Assembly (NCBI GenBank): GCA_022641095.1
Contig: JALCDB010000001.1
Span: forward strand, 1 to 64,000
Reading direction: 5' to 3'
Origin: Bacilli bacterium
GTDB lineage: Bacteria > Bacillota_I > Bacilli_A > RFN20 > CAG-826
Length of the DNA stretch: 64,000 bases
Numbering within the stretch: position 1 is the stretch's first letter; the number at the start of each line of letters is the position of its first letter. Both the position numbers and the translations under genes were made by a program. Under the pieces are notes generated by a model. That model had not been told where the DNA came from. It saw only the letters and a list, made by a program, of their open reading frames with translations, and did not search any database. Of the stretch, positions 54,255 through 63,997 are shown one piece after another.

Positions 54255-56428
54255 CGAACAATGAAATTAAAATGAATATTGTCGAAAAACTATCGGTTTG
54301 GAATATCAAGAACGACGGGCTTTTTAAATCATCTATTTACAATCATTTATTGAACGATGGAATAACTGAAAATGGAGTTGATGCAATTTTCGAGAATGCT
54401 AACGATATTCTCCTCCACTGCCCAAATCCTCTTTATGATACGAAGTTAGGAAAAACAGGGATTGTTATCGGAAAAGTACAAAGCGGCAAAACTTCAAATT
54501 TTATCTCCACCATCGCTCTTGCGTTTGATAATGGATACAACATATCTGTCGTATTAGGTGGCAACAAAAAGAACCTTGCTTCTCAAAATGCAACAAGAAT
54601 TAAAGAGTCCTTTTCAGGCTGTGGTAGCAAACTAGCGGTTCTTTCTACAGAACAAAATATCGACCTTTTGAACGAAAAGAACATTCAAGACTTTTTGGAT
54701 AGTGGAAAGAAAATTATTATCGTTGGTTTAAAGCATCAAAAACATATCAAAATGATTAAAGATTTGTTTGAAAATACTGCATTGGCTTCTATTCCAACAT
54801 TAATAGTTGATGACGAAGGGGATCAAGCATCATTGAACACAAAAGCTTTCTCAAAAACCAAAGGTGAGAGTTCAATTTACGCATCAATAAAGAGTTTAAA
54901 AGCTGTAATTGATGTACATTGTTTTTTATCAATAACAGCAACTCCTCAAGCCAATATCTTAATTCCTCAAATTAGCGTTTTATCTCCAGATTTTGGAGTA
55001 CTAGTTTATCCTGGTTCAGACTATTGTGGACTAAATGATTTTCATGGGATAGATAGCAAAAAACACATCAAAATAATACTTGCCACCGAACAAAGTTTGT
55101 TAGATGGTAGCGTTGTTCCAGCATCATTTTATAAAGCTCTTGCTTCATTTTTTGTCGGAGGTGCAATTCGAAGGAATCGTGGAGAGGCTAAATTCAAAAA
55201 ACAAAAACATTCTATGTTGATTCATCCTTCTTTGAAAAAACCTGACCACAAAATTGTTTTAAGTAAAGTTGAAGCTGTTCTTAACAAATGGAAAGATATT
55301 TCAAAACTCGAACTTAAAAATATACATGATATGGCATATAAACCAATTAGGCAGCATTTATTAAATGCCTATGATGTTTTTAAAGCTGACGGAGTTCAAG
55401 TTCCAGAATTCAACGACATAGAAAAAGATATTCTTCTGATTATTAGAGATTGCTCTCCAGTATTCTTATGCAATAGCGATTCAGATGCCAGTAGCAATGA
55501 GCAATACTATGACTGCAATATTTTTCTCGGTGGAAACATGGTTGAAAGAGGCCTAACCTTCAAAGGACTCGCTGTAACTTACATTATTCGAAGAGCGAAG
55601 GGAATCAGCAATGTTGACAACACTGAACAAAGAGCACGTTGGTTTGGCTATAAACGTGATTACTTTGATGTTTGCCAAGTCTATACAACTGAAGATATCG
55701 CCCGAGATTTTTCAGATATTTTAGATCATGACAATGATTTATGGAGCACTATCGAAAGGGCTCAAGCACGAGGAGTTCAGTTCAAAGATATGCCTCGCAT
55801 TTTTAAACTTGGGAGTAGCAAGTTACGATTAACAAGAAAGAATGTCGCTCAATCCGATTCGTTTTCGTTCCCAGAATGGACAAAAGAAGGCAAATTTCTA
55901 TTTGATAAAGAATCTTGTACTTCGAACAAGAGCACTATTGATAATTTCATTAACGACAATTCATCTCTTATGAAGCCAATGATTATTGGTGGCTATGAGA
56001 ATCCTAAATATCAAATTATTGAAAACTACGATTTAAATAAATTGTTTGATAACGTGATAAAAAAACTAATTTTCATTCAAGATGCAGGAATTGATAAAAC
56101 TGATTTTGCATCATTAATTGAAGTATTTGAGAAAATGAAAATTTCAGTGCCTATCGATATTGTATTTATACGATATCCAGATTACGATTCTCGTGAAATT
56201 TACGAAGACGGATCTATTAACCAGCTTTTCCAAGGACACGGAACACGATATCCTGGTGATAGTGCACTTCCAAATGAAAAGCAAGATGCTATTCAACTTC
56301 AAATACATTTCATCGCTCCAAACAACAAGCCTGAAATAGACTATAAAACATTAGCTTTGGCACTATACATTCCAACTACACTATCTGAGCAAACCGGTCA
56401 ATTTGTAGGGAGGGCAAAAAATGATTAA
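54251..56428 (+). CDS. Z1-domain ATPase (helicase-like)
   Basis: 725 residues. Walker A GKVQSGKTSNF (74-84), Walker B LIVDDEGDQ (185-192), a motif III-like SITATPQANIL, and the Z1 domain with IFLGGNMVERGLTFKGLAVT, TEQRARWFGYKRDY and VCQVYTTEDIARDF. The fold is a superfamily-II-like motor that probably moves on DNA under the control of the MORC-like ATPase. The ATG overlaps the previous stop (ATGA) and its own end overlaps the nuclease gene by 8 bp, so expression is tightly coupled. Confidence 0.92.
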   Translation: MTNNEIKMNIVEKLSVWNIKNDGLFKSSIYNHLLNDGITENGVDAIFENANDILLHCPNPLYDTKLGKTGIVIGKVQSGKTSNFISTIALAFDNGYNISVVLGGNKKNLASQNATRIKESFSGCGSKLAVLSTEQNIDLLNEKNIQDFLDSGKKIIIVGLKHQKHIKMIKDLFENTALASIPTLIVDDEGDQASLNTKAFSKTKGESSIYASIKSLKAVIDVHCFLSITATPQANILIPQISVLSPDFGVLVYPGSDYCGLNDFHGIDSKKHIKIILATEQSLLDGSVVPASFYKALASFFVGGAIRRNRGEAKFKKQKHSMLIHPSLKKPDHKIVLSKVEAVLNKWKDISKLELKNIHDMAYKPIRQHLLNAYDVFKADGVQVPEFNDIEKDILLIIRDCSPVFLCNSDSDASSNEQYYDCNIFLGGNMVERGLTFKGLAVTYIIRRAKGISNVDNTEQRARWFGYKRDYFDVCQVYTTEDIARDFSDILDHDNDLWSTIERAQARGVQFKDMPRIFKLGSSKLRLTRKNVAQSDSFSFPEWTKEGKFLFDKESCTSNKSTIDNFINDNSSLMKPMIIGGYENPKYQIIENYDLNKLFDNVIKKLIFIQDAGIDKTDFASLIEVFEKMKISVPIDIVFIRYPDYDSREIYEDGSINQLFQGHGTRYPGDSALPNEKQDAIQLQIHFIAPNNKPEIDYKTLALALYIPTTLSEQTGQFVGRAKND

Positions 56429-57368
56429 CATCGATGATATAAAAAATAAAATTAATCAACTTTCTGCTAACGGAGATTTGAATTCGTTTAGCCTTTTTAA
56501 GCAGTCCGATTTTCTATATATTGGAATAAACAATAATTCTTTGGTTTTTGTTACGCCTTGCACCGAATCCGCCAAACCAACATATTTCCAAGAGACCAAA
56601 GAGTTGAGATTGGGAGTCAATGTCTACTGCAGTTTGCAAATAAACGGAAAGGAAACAAATGAACATTGCAATATTTTGTATTGCTTAAGTCACGATACAT
56701 TTCATGTTGACGCATTTGTAAGACTGGGGCTAGTATTTTTTGAAAAAGAAAAATCCACAGATGAGATAGTTAAATTGTTTTCTTCTTTAACAAATATGTT
56801 CAGCAAAAACGTCGAATTAAGTTTCAACGAAATACAAGGTTTTTATGGTGAATTGTTTACAATTTACTATTTGAATCAAAAAGGCATTAGCGTTTCTAAA
56901 TATTGGCAGTCAGAGGATAGAATGAAATTCGATTTTTCTATTGATGAGAAAAAAAGGATTGAAGTTAAAACAACTATCAAAGAAGAAAGAATACACCACT
57001 TCCGTCATGAACAATTGCTTAGTGATTTCTATGATATAAGAGTTGTTTCCATTCTTTTAAGGAAAAGTGATACAGGGCTCTCACTTGGTAGTCTAATTGA
57101 AAACATTAGAAGCATACCATTAATTGAATTTTCAGTTTTAGAACACATCGAAAAATTTATTAACCAAGCAAGCAATAAGCAACAGGTTCTTTCAATTTGT
57201 TTTGATGAAACTTATGCAAAACAAAATATAAAGTTTTTCCCAGCTGATAGAATTCCTAGATTTAATGAAAAACAGCCAAATGGTGTAACAAACACTGAAT
57301 ACGATGTTGATTTGAGCACAACAAAAATTGAGGATTTAGGTATTTTGAAGTCTTGGTTACAAAGATAA
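56421..57368 (+). CDS. PD-(D/E)XK nuclease (DUF4420 type)
   Basis: 315 residues. The nuclease site is plain: Glu144 in GFYGELFTIYYLN, Asp171 in KFDFSIDEKKR, then IEVKTTIKEERIHHF with Glu181 and Lys183. This is the PD-(D/E)XK motif protein that accompanies Z1 and MORC-like ATPases and should be the cutting subunit. The N-terminal 130 residues are beta-rich and may read the substrate. It is the last gene of the operon; its stop is only 6 bp from the stop of the convergent operon, with no terminator between. Confidence 0.88.
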   Translation: MINIDDIKNKINQLSANGDLNSFSLFKQSDFLYIGINNNSLVFVTPCTESAKPTYFQETKELRLGVNVYCSLQINGKETNEHCNILYCLSHDTFHVDAFVRLGLVFFEKEKSTDEIVKLFSSLTNMFSKNVELSFNEIQGFYGELFTIYYLNQKGISVSKYWQSEDRMKFDFSIDEKKRIEVKTTIKEERIHHFRHEQLLSDFYDIRVVSILLRKSDTGLSLGSLIENIRSIPLIEFSVLEHIEKFINQASNKQQVLSICFDETYAKQNIKFFPADRIPRFNEKQPNGVTNTEYDVDLSTTKIEDLGILKSWLQR

Positions 57369-57374
57369 AGGGTT

Positions 57375-59945
57375 TTATTTCTTTGAATTTCTTCGATTTG
57401 CAAGAAATTTGAGTAAGTGCCGTGCCTCTTCTAGAATGTTTTTATATTGTTCTGTTCCAAACAAAATTTTTGCCCATAATTCATCTATTGGTCGTGCTAT
57501 TGGATTTTGCAATTCCAAAAACGAAGTGTTATTGATCTTTGCTAGATTGTCAGTTTCTTCTTTCGTAAGTAAAGATATGTTTGGAACAATTGTGTTCATA
57601 AAATCAACTATTTCAATTTTGCGTGTTCCTTCCTGGTCTTTTGATGAGATTTCGCATGATAATTGGTAAAAAATAGTAGTCATCCAATCAGCTAATATTT
57701 TGGCTTTTGCTTTATCGCTAACATCTAGAATAATAAAATTCGTTGAAACAAAAATGTCGGAAGATGTTAGATGGACTTTTCCAGTTACTCTAAGGTTTCT
57801 AGGAATCAAAATACAACCTTTTGGTGTAATGTGCTTTTGCTCTTTAGTAAGAATTTTTATTATTTCTTCCTTTGTTTTATTAAGTTTAATTTGCTTGCCT
57901 TCTTTTTGTGGAATAAGCAAGTAATCATCAACAATTCTATTTAATGAGACTGTATCCTTAATTTTTGAAATATTGAAGAATGCAGAATCTCCATTTTTTG
58001 TTTCTAAAGTTTTAACTGTGTCAGCGTTTCTAATGCCAATATCAAGAGACAAAAAATCATCATGATGGGAAATAGCAAAATCAGAATCACGCTTTAAAAA
58101 TAATAAATCGCTAATTCCACTCGAACCAACAACACCCCTTGACACGTGATAAGTTTCGTCGCCAATTCTTTCGATAAGTTTATTTGACAAAACATTAGAT
58201 TCAAAGAAATCAACAGCATTCAATGTTTCACTATTTATGAACCTCCAACCATCATTCATTTTGGAAATTAGCAAACTCCTATCTTTGATTAAGCCTTCTA
58301 CACCAGGCATTATCGAAGTAAATGTGTCACCGCTTGTATCGAATTCAGAAACACATTCTTCAAATGAAACCGAATCAACATTTTGAACCGATTCCAATAT
58401 AGAAAGAATTTTTATTTTTTCACTTCTAGTTCTAACTTTCCCAACCATAATACAAGTGTCTTTCGTAACACTTCCAAAAAGAGATGACCCAGGATAATTC
58501 AAAATCGAAATTAAGCCAAAATCATTTAAAAGAAATTTCCTAAAAGCAATCGCTTCTGGTCCTCTAGAAACCAAATATTGTTTAGGAAGAAGACATGAAA
58601 CAATTGTTCCGTCTTTCAAAAGCGTTAATAAATATTCAAGAAATATTGCTTCTAACCCAATTTGACCAATATTTAATGAGCATTCTCTCCCTTGATTAAC
58701 AAGCATTGCATGATTGAAAGCTGCTTTTTCCTTAGTGGAATTTATCCCAGCAACATATGGTGGATTGAGAACAACAATTTTCACGTTTTCAAAAACACTT
58801 GATTCTAACTCTTTAATATCTTTTTCAAGAATCAATGGATGATTGTTGTGATTAATTGTTCCATAAAATTTAAGCCCCATTCGTAGCGATAGAAGCTCCA
58901 AAAGTTTAGGTTCTCTATCATTGGCTACAACTTGATTTGCAGAAACATTAAACACATCAATTGAAGTTGACAACAAAGCACCACTTCCAGCAGCTGGATC
59001 ACAAATTAAATCGTTTTTATTAAGCATATTTGAATAGGCAATTTTTGCTAGTAATGCAACATATTTTGAAATTTCAATATCGGTTGAAACCAACCCTTCA
59101 TGTTCTCTTCCTTTGCAAACAATCGAATGTAATATATCAGCTATAACATCACCATAGATGTTTTCTTTTGCAAAAATAAATAAATTAGACAAGAGCCTAC
59201 TATCAACAGAATATTTACTCAAATAATGTTGAATATCAAAGCCAAAGATACCTTCAAAATCGATTTTATGCCCTTCAAAACAAATTGATTCAATATCATC
59301 GGAGTAAGCTCTAATATCCCTAAGTTCTCGTCGACTAATTGATTCAAATGAGCCTCTTATGTATTCATAGAGAAACATAGCTAGAGCACTTTTCCATTCT
59401 TTATCAGTGGATAATAAAGTTTCCATCTTTGCAGAAAAACCATCCAGTGTAATTAAATAATCGTTAACATTATTAATAATCTTTTTTAATATCCCACAAA
59501 AAGTTCCAACTAAATCAAGCAAAAAAAGTTGCTTAGAACCATACTTTCCAAAGTCTCCAGTTTTTATTAATCCAGGTTTAATAAGTTGTTGAAACGGTCT
59601 TGTCCTACTACTGTCATAGCGAAAAAGATATGATGATTCCAAATTTGTTAATACATAAAATGGGGTTTCCATACGAGAACCTATATTTAAAACATATGAT
59701 TGTGCTTGATACTGATATCTCGTACTTTGAACATCGCTTTTGGTTCTTTTGACTTCAAATACGCAAAGAATCTTATGATCCGCCATATTTTCAATTACAA
59801 AGTCTGGTTCTATCGTGCCAGTTTGAAAGTGATGAATAACATGATATTTGTTAGACAAACCTAATTTAATAAGTGATTGTTTTAAAGCTTCTCCACAAAT
59901 TGGGTGATATACATCAACCTCAGAATCCGAATAATTAATCCACAT
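57375..59945 (-). CDS. Type IIG-like restriction enzyme: nuclease, N6-methyltransferase and target domain in one chain
   Basis: 856 residues. Residues 40-90 hold a PD-(D/E)XK site like that of HsdR: IEPDFVIENMADHK (Asp48), then CVFEVKRTKSDVQS (Glu64, Lys66) and YQYQAQSY. A helical region follows, then the gamma-class N6-adenine methyltransferase: DLICDPAAGSGALL (motif I, 316-322) and VVLNPPYVAG (motif IV, NPPY at 394). The last 350 residues contain a target-recognition-like part. Such fusions cut at a distance from their site and methylate one strand. It lies last in a four-gene operon with two separate methyltransferases. Confidence 0.85.
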   Translation of the reverse strand: MWINYSDSEVDVYHPICGEALKQSLIKLGLSNKYHVIHHFQTGTIEPDFVIENMADHKILCVFEVKRTKSDVQSTRYQYQAQSYVLNIGSRMETPFYVLTNLESSYLFRYDSSRTRPFQQLIKPGLIKTGDFGKYGSKQLFLLDLVGTFCGILKKIINNVNDYLITLDGFSAKMETLLSTDKEWKSALAMFLYEYIRGSFESISRRELRDIRAYSDDIESICFEGHKIDFEGIFGFDIQHYLSKYSVDSRLLSNLFIFAKENIYGDVIADILHSIVCKGREHEGLVSTDIEISKYVALLAKIAYSNMLNKNDLICDPAAGSGALLSTSIDVFNVSANQVVANDREPKLLELLSLRMGLKFYGTINHNNHPLILEKDIKELESSVFENVKIVVLNPPYVAGINSTKEKAAFNHAMLVNQGRECSLNIGQIGLEAIFLEYLLTLLKDGTIVSCLLPKQYLVSRGPEAIAFRKFLLNDFGLISILNYPGSSLFGSVTKDTCIMVGKVRTRSEKIKILSILESVQNVDSVSFEECVSEFDTSGDTFTSIMPGVEGLIKDRSLLISKMNDGWRFINSETLNAVDFFESNVLSNKLIERIGDETYHVSRGVVGSSGISDLLFLKRDSDFAISHHDDFLSLDIGIRNADTVKTLETKNGDSAFFNISKIKDTVSLNRIVDDYLLIPQKEGKQIKLNKTKEEIIKILTKEQKHITPKGCILIPRNLRVTGKVHLTSSDIFVSTNFIILDVSDKAKAKILADWMTTIFYQLSCEISSKDQEGTRKIEIVDFMNTIVPNISLLTKEETDNLAKINNTSFLELQNPIARPIDELWAKILFGTEQYKNILEEARHLLKFLANRRNSKK

Positions 59946-61040
59946 TTATTCTACCTCTTTTAACGCTTTCTTAATCGAAAGAGCAAGTTCATACGCTAAC
60001 ATTGGTGGAACTGCGTTTCCGACTATCATATTCTTTTTTTGCTTACTAGATGAAACAACAACAAAAGTATCTGGGAAAGATTGAAGTCTTAAGGCTTCTC
60101 TCAAAGAAATAAGCCTGTCTTGTTCATAATGGATATTACATCCTACATTAGGCCTATTAAAATAAGTATTGATTGTATACGATGGCTTATTAGGATCTAG
60201 ACGACCATAACAAGTAGTGTGTCCACCATCTTGTATCAATCTACGTATTCTTTTTGAATTTACTTCTAGAGGTATATCCATATAATTACCACCAGGTTTT
60301 ACATGAGCAATAATGTACTTATCTAGTTGACTCGTACTTTGTTCAAAATGATCAGAAACATTAATTGAGTCTAAACGCATTAATTTTTGATAATCAGTAA
60401 ATGGATTACACTTGTAATTTTGAGTCCCGCTTTTGACTCCAATACAGTCTGGTAAATCTCCCAATGCATCATATGCAGTAACATATGGCAACAAGCCATC
60501 ACCATGGTTTGGCTTTGGAAAAGAAAACTCAAAGCCTTTCCTTGTACCAACTAAAATTACTCTTCTTCTTTTTTGAGGAATACCAAAATCAGTAGCTTCA
60601 AGAATATTGTATTTAAGTTCATAACCAATTTCTTTAAAAGAACTAATTAATTCATCTATTACTTTTTTCCCTTCTTTTGTTTTTGCAGATAAAATCCCTG
60701 TTACATTTTCCATTAAAAAAATCTTGGGAAGTTTACATTTGATAATCTCTAGATATTTAAAAACAAGCTTTGCTCTAGGATCGTCGGTATCTCTTTTTCC
60801 AGCTAATGAAAAAGCTTGACAAGGTGGTCCACCGATAATTACATCACAATCAGGAAACGTTGACATAGGAAGCGTGTTAATATCCGCCTGTATTATTTTT
60901 TCACTAATATTCTTTTTGTATGTTAAAACGGCCGATTCATCAATATCGGTAGCAAAAACTATATCAAAATTAGCTTTTTTGAATCCTAAATCAAGTCCAC
61001 CACCACCAGAAAAAAGACTGACTATTTTGTATTTTTTCAT
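59946..61040 (-). CDS. DNA cytosine-5 methyltransferase (second restriction operon)
   Basis: 364 residues. Motif I VSLFSGGGGLDLGFKKA, motif IV GGPPCQAFSLAGKRDTDDPR with the catalytic Cys, motif VI FLMENVTGIL, motif VIII FGIPQKRRRVILVGTRKG, a target region of about 90 residues, and motif X VGNAVPPMLAYELALSI. Its stop is one base from the nuclease-fusion start, and its own start overlaps the N6-methyltransferase end by 4 bp. As an extra C5 enzyme beside two N6 enzymes, it suggests that both strands, or two bases, of the target are marked. Confidence 0.94.
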   Translation of the reverse strand: MKKYKIVSLFSGGGGLDLGFKKANFDIVFATDIDESAVLTYKKNISEKIIQADINTLPMSTFPDCDVIIGGPPCQAFSLAGKRDTDDPRAKLVFKYLEIIKCKLPKIFLMENVTGILSAKTKEGKKVIDELISSFKEIGYELKYNILEATDFGIPQKRRRVILVGTRKGFEFSFPKPNHGDGLLPYVTAYDALGDLPDCIGVKSGTQNYKCNPFTDYQKLMRLDSINVSDHFEQSTSQLDKYIIAHVKPGGNYMDIPLEVNSKRIRRLIQDGGHTTCYGRLDPNKPSYTINTYFNRPNVGCNIHYEQDRLISLREALRLQSFPDTFVVVSSSKQKKNMIVGNAVPPMLAYELALSIKKALKEVE

Positions 61041-62506
61041 TTGGAAATCAACCTTCTTTCTTTTGTACTAAAATATATTTTTTCAATATCCACATTTGAA
61101 ATATCCTCATACTTTGATAATAAGAGAGTGTTTTCTTTAATTATTTGTTGAGATTGTGATGACAAAGATTTTATTAGGAGTTCAGCGTTTTTTATTAACT
61201 CATTTTTGTCTTTTAACGATAGCAATTCAGGATTAATAATTTGAATGTTTTTTATGTCATAGCATTGAAGTTTTAATAACCCTCCACCATATTTTTTCCC
61301 AGCCATTTCCACACGATAATAGCAATAATAATTGTTTAATAAAGAAAGCAAAAGTAATTGATCATTTGAATTAATAGTATAAAAATTATCACGAATTATG
61401 CATTCTTGAGCTGTAATAGAAAATTTTAAATTAGCTCTAACAATATACCCAAAAACTATAGTATTTTTAGGACACTTTGTTGGATTAAAACAATACCATG
61501 TTAAATCATTATTCTGTATTTTATTGAAAATTCCTAATGGAGATTTAGTATCAATTATTTTTTGCTTTTCAATTTGAATATAGTCGTCAAGTTCTTTTTC
61601 TACACTCATATTGTTTGGGATTGTTAAACAATAACTAAGACATTTTTTATTTACTAAGAACGAAGAAATGCTACGCGGATTACTCAAAATAGGTTTTTTG
61701 TATTTGCTTAAGATTTCAGAGCAATCTTTAAAATACATGTCGTTGTTTCCGGAACTAATTCCTCTTTTCACTTTTGCAATCACATTAAGAGAAATGCAAT
61801 TTTTATTACCAAGCAGTTTATTTTCTTGTACATTAGAAATTTCAAGAACGTCATTTGCAATAGCCAAGTTCTTGTTAATTACAACTTTAGAATCACTATA
61901 AAGGCCTTTTTTAATTTTCAAAATATCTACATCAACAAGCACGTTCTTTCCAAAAGGAAGCCCTACACAATTTGCTTGATAGGTAATAAAACCTCCAGCT
62001 CTGCATATTGCCTTGTTTAAGTAAGAATCGTTTTTTGTCCATGTCGATGGAATTATTAAGACCAATTCTCCATCACTTTTCAAAAGTGAGAGAGATTTAA
62101 TAACAAAGTATGAATATAAATTAGCTTTTCTAGGAAGCGAGGAATATATTTTCTTTGACCTTAACATTTCCTTTGTAATTCCGTATTGTTTGAGACCGTT
62201 TATCTCTTCTTGCCTAACATATGGAGGATTCATTATTATTCCGTCAAACAATAAACCAGAATAATTTAAAAAATCACAATTTATCTTTTTGAAACCAAAT
62301 GGAGCATCGAACGAATCAAATAATTTTTTATCTAGTTCAATAGCGGTTACATTTGAAAAGCCCTTATCTTTTAAAGAATTAACGAACACACCTTCTCCAA
62401 AGCAAGGATCTAAAATATTGGCTTTTTTTCCCATATCAAAAAGACCAACCATGAAATCAGAAATTATTTTTGGTGTAAAAACTTGCCCTAAATTAATCCT
62501 GCCCAT
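61037..62506 (-). CDS. N6-adenine DNA methyltransferase (Eco57I/TaqI type)
   Basis: 489 residues from the ATG at 62506 (MGRINLGQVFTPKIISDFMV), nine bases after GGAG; a TTG two codons earlier is less likely. Motif X region GQVFTP, motif I ILDPCFGEGVFVNSL and motif IV IIMNPPYVRQEEING define a gamma-class enzyme. The C-terminal 250 residues are a target-recognition domain. It overlaps the XRE controller gene upstream and the C5 methyltransferase downstream. It would methylate the partner strand of the sequence recognised by the fusion enzyme at 57375. Confidence 0.9.
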   Translation of the reverse strand: MGRINLGQVFTPKIISDFMVGLFDMGKKANILDPCFGEGVFVNSLKDKGFSNVTAIELDKKLFDSFDAPFGFKKINCDFLNYSGLLFDGIIMNPPYVRQEEINGLKQYGITKEMLRSKKIYSSLPRKANLYSYFVIKSLSLLKSDGELVLIIPSTWTKNDSYLNKAICRAGGFITYQANCVGLPFGKNVLVDVDILKIKKGLYSDSKVVINKNLAIANDVLEISNVQENKLLGNKNCISLNVIAKVKRGISSGNNDMYFKDCSEILSKYKKPILSNPRSISSFLVNKKCLSYCLTIPNNMSVEKELDDYIQIEKQKIIDTKSPLGIFNKIQNNDLTWYCFNPTKCPKNTIVFGYIVRANLKFSITAQECIIRDNFYTINSNDQLLLLSLLNNYYCYYRVEMAGKKYGGGLLKLQCYDIKNIQIINPELLSLKDKNELIKNAELLIKSLSSQSQQIIKENTLLLSKYEDISNVDIEKIYFSTKERRLISK

Positions 62507-62690
62507 CGACAATCACTCCGTTTTCTTTGCATAAAGCAACAATTCTTCTTTTGACTTTAGTGGTCGGATTACAGTGTCCATTTTCCCAACGATTTATCGA
62601 AATATAGGAGACTCCTAAAGTTTGAGCAAGTTCAGTTTGAGTGAGAATCAGTTTCTCTCTTAATTTTTTAATTAAAATCTGATAATTCAT
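62493..62690 (-). CDS. XRE-family controller protein
   Basis: 65 residues with a single helix-turn-helix: KLILTQTELAQTLGVSYISI followed by NRWENGHCNPTTKVKRRI. Small XRE proteins at the head of restriction operons are C-proteins that delay restriction until methylation is established. AGGA stands nine bases before the ATG. It overlaps the N6-methyltransferase start by 14 bp. The 80-bp gap upstream, which has the AT-rich sequence atatcattttt, should hold its operator. Confidence 0.88.
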   Translation of the reverse strand: MNYQILIKKLREKLILTQTELAQTLGVSYISINRWENGHCNPTTKVKRRIVALCKENGVIVDGQD

Positions 62691-62770
62691 AATTCTTTAT
62701 CCTCTTGATGCCTGACAAATAAATCCAAATAAAGTATATCATTTTTGTTTCACTTTTTATTAGAAAAAGT

Positions 62771-63997
62771 TTATCTTTTTGGCAATTCCTCCAATATTTT
62801 ATAAAGGCAATTAACAACTATAGAGTTTCCAGCCATTTTATAAAGTTGAGTTTCAGATAAATTGCTATCCATTATGCAGTTTATTCTTTCATCACTCCAG
62901 CCCATAAGTCGCCAACACTCTCTTGGTGTTAGTCTTCTAACGGAAATGAGATCATTTGGATCATTAACCACTACTCCCACATCATAGGTTGAACATTTAA
63001 GAGTGGGAATCATCCCTTTTTGAACCACACCACGCTTAGACTTGCATCGGTTGGTGTAGATTCCATCTCCCACTTCAGCTGCGACATAGCCATCTCTTGT
63101 GGCTTGAGGAACGATGACAACATTGTCCTTCTGCACCGTGGTTATGGTGTTGCATAGCCCTTGCTTATTTATTTCGAGTTTTTGCTCGTACTTATTATCT
63201 TCGTTTTTCCTTCCTCTTAATGCTCCAATAGCAGGAACCATGATGAAATTATCGGTTGCCCTACTTCCTGGACAAGTCGAAATGGTATAAGCATAGGCAC
63301 TTTTCTCGGTCAATAAGCGAAATCTCACGCCACGGACAAAGCCGTTACGATCTTTCATTGAGGCAAAGCATTTGATGAGCCTATCGCTAAGGAAATACTT
63401 CTCGTCAACGTTAGGTTCAAGCAAATCGCTAAGGGTAACTTTCAGCTCTTCCTTTTTTGGGAAGACAAAGTCTTTATCACAATCGAGAATGGAAATCATG
63501 AAGGTTCTTTCCCTATTTTGTGGAACTCCATAGTCTTTAGCGTTTAGAACCTTCCAGAACGACTTATAGCCAAGGGATGATAAATAATCCACCCACACTT
63601 GAAAAAGGGGCATAAACTTCTTGGAAACGATGTTCTTGACGTTTTCAAGGAGCAGATACTTGGGTAGTTCGTTAACTGATGCACTTTGTTTGAGGAGTCG
63701 TTGAACTTCCCAAAGAAGAGAACTTCCAGTTCCACTATCCTTTTCAAAACCCTTCATAGAACCAGCAAGCGAGATATCAGTACACGGAAATGAATAAGTC
63801 CATAAGTCCGCTTTAGGAAGAAAATGAATGTTCCTAATGTCTCCGAGATTGTTTACTGGTCCATGAAGAAGTTCATACGCTTTGATAGCGTATTTATCGA
63901 TTTCACTTATGGCCACCACTTCATGCTCAATATTAGCTTCTTTCAAAGCCTCGGCTTGAGCTCCGATTCCTGCAAATAACTCAATGACTCTTATCAT
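62771..63997 (-). CDS. Phage-type DNA cytosine-5 methyltransferase
   Basis: 408 residues. Motif I IELFAGIGAQAEALKEA, motif IV YSFPCTDISLAGSMKGF (PCxD variant common in Bacillota phage enzymes), motif VI LLLENVKNIVS, motif VIII YGVPQNRERTFMISIL, and a terminal YKMAGNSIVVNCLYKIL. The large inserted region with ARVDP-like loops (GVRFRLLTEKSAYAYTISTC) is also typical of the phage group. Base composition is closer to the phage late genes than to the restriction cassette, so it marks the return to phage DNA. The start codon lies 3 bp from the window edge. Confidence 0.92.
   Translation of the reverse strand: MIRVIELFAGIGAQAEALKEANIEHEVVAISEIDKYAIKAYELLHGPVNNLGDIRNIHFLPKADLWTYSFPCTDISLAGSMKGFEKDSGTGSSLLWEVQRLLKQSASVNELPKYLLLENVKNIVSKKFMPLFQVWVDYLSSLGYKSFWKVLNAKDYGVPQNRERTFMISILDCDKDFVFPKKEELKVTLSDLLEPNVDEKYFLSDRLIKCFASMKDRNGFVRGVRFRLLTEKSAYAYTISTCPGSRATDNFIMVPAIGALRGRKNEDNKYEQKLEINKQGLCNTITTVQKDNVVIVPQATRDGYVAAEVGDGIYTNRCKSKRGVVQKGMIPTLKCSTYDVGVVVNDPNDLISVRRLTPRECWRLMGWSDERINCIMDSNLSETQLYKMAGNSIVVNCLYKILEELPKR

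Larger units (their letters stand above)
51278..57368 (+). other. MORC/Z1 restriction-type defence operon
   Basis: RHH regulator, cytosine methyltransferase, MORC-like GHKL ATPase, Z1 ATPase and PD-(D/E)XK nuclease, every junction overlapping or abutting. Comparative genomics by Iyer, Abhiman and Aravind predicted such gene sets as restriction-modification systems with a MORC ATPase. The RHH gene and the location in a prophage are the added features here. Confidence 0.85.
57375..62690 (-). other. Four-gene restriction-modification operon
   Basis: XRE controller, N6-adenine methyltransferase, C5 methyltransferase and nuclease/N6-methyltransferase fusion, each overlapping or adjoining the next on the minus strand. 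It is convergent with the MORC/Z1 operon, ends 6 bp apart. It is AT-rich compared with the phage genes on both sides. Confidence 0.82.
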
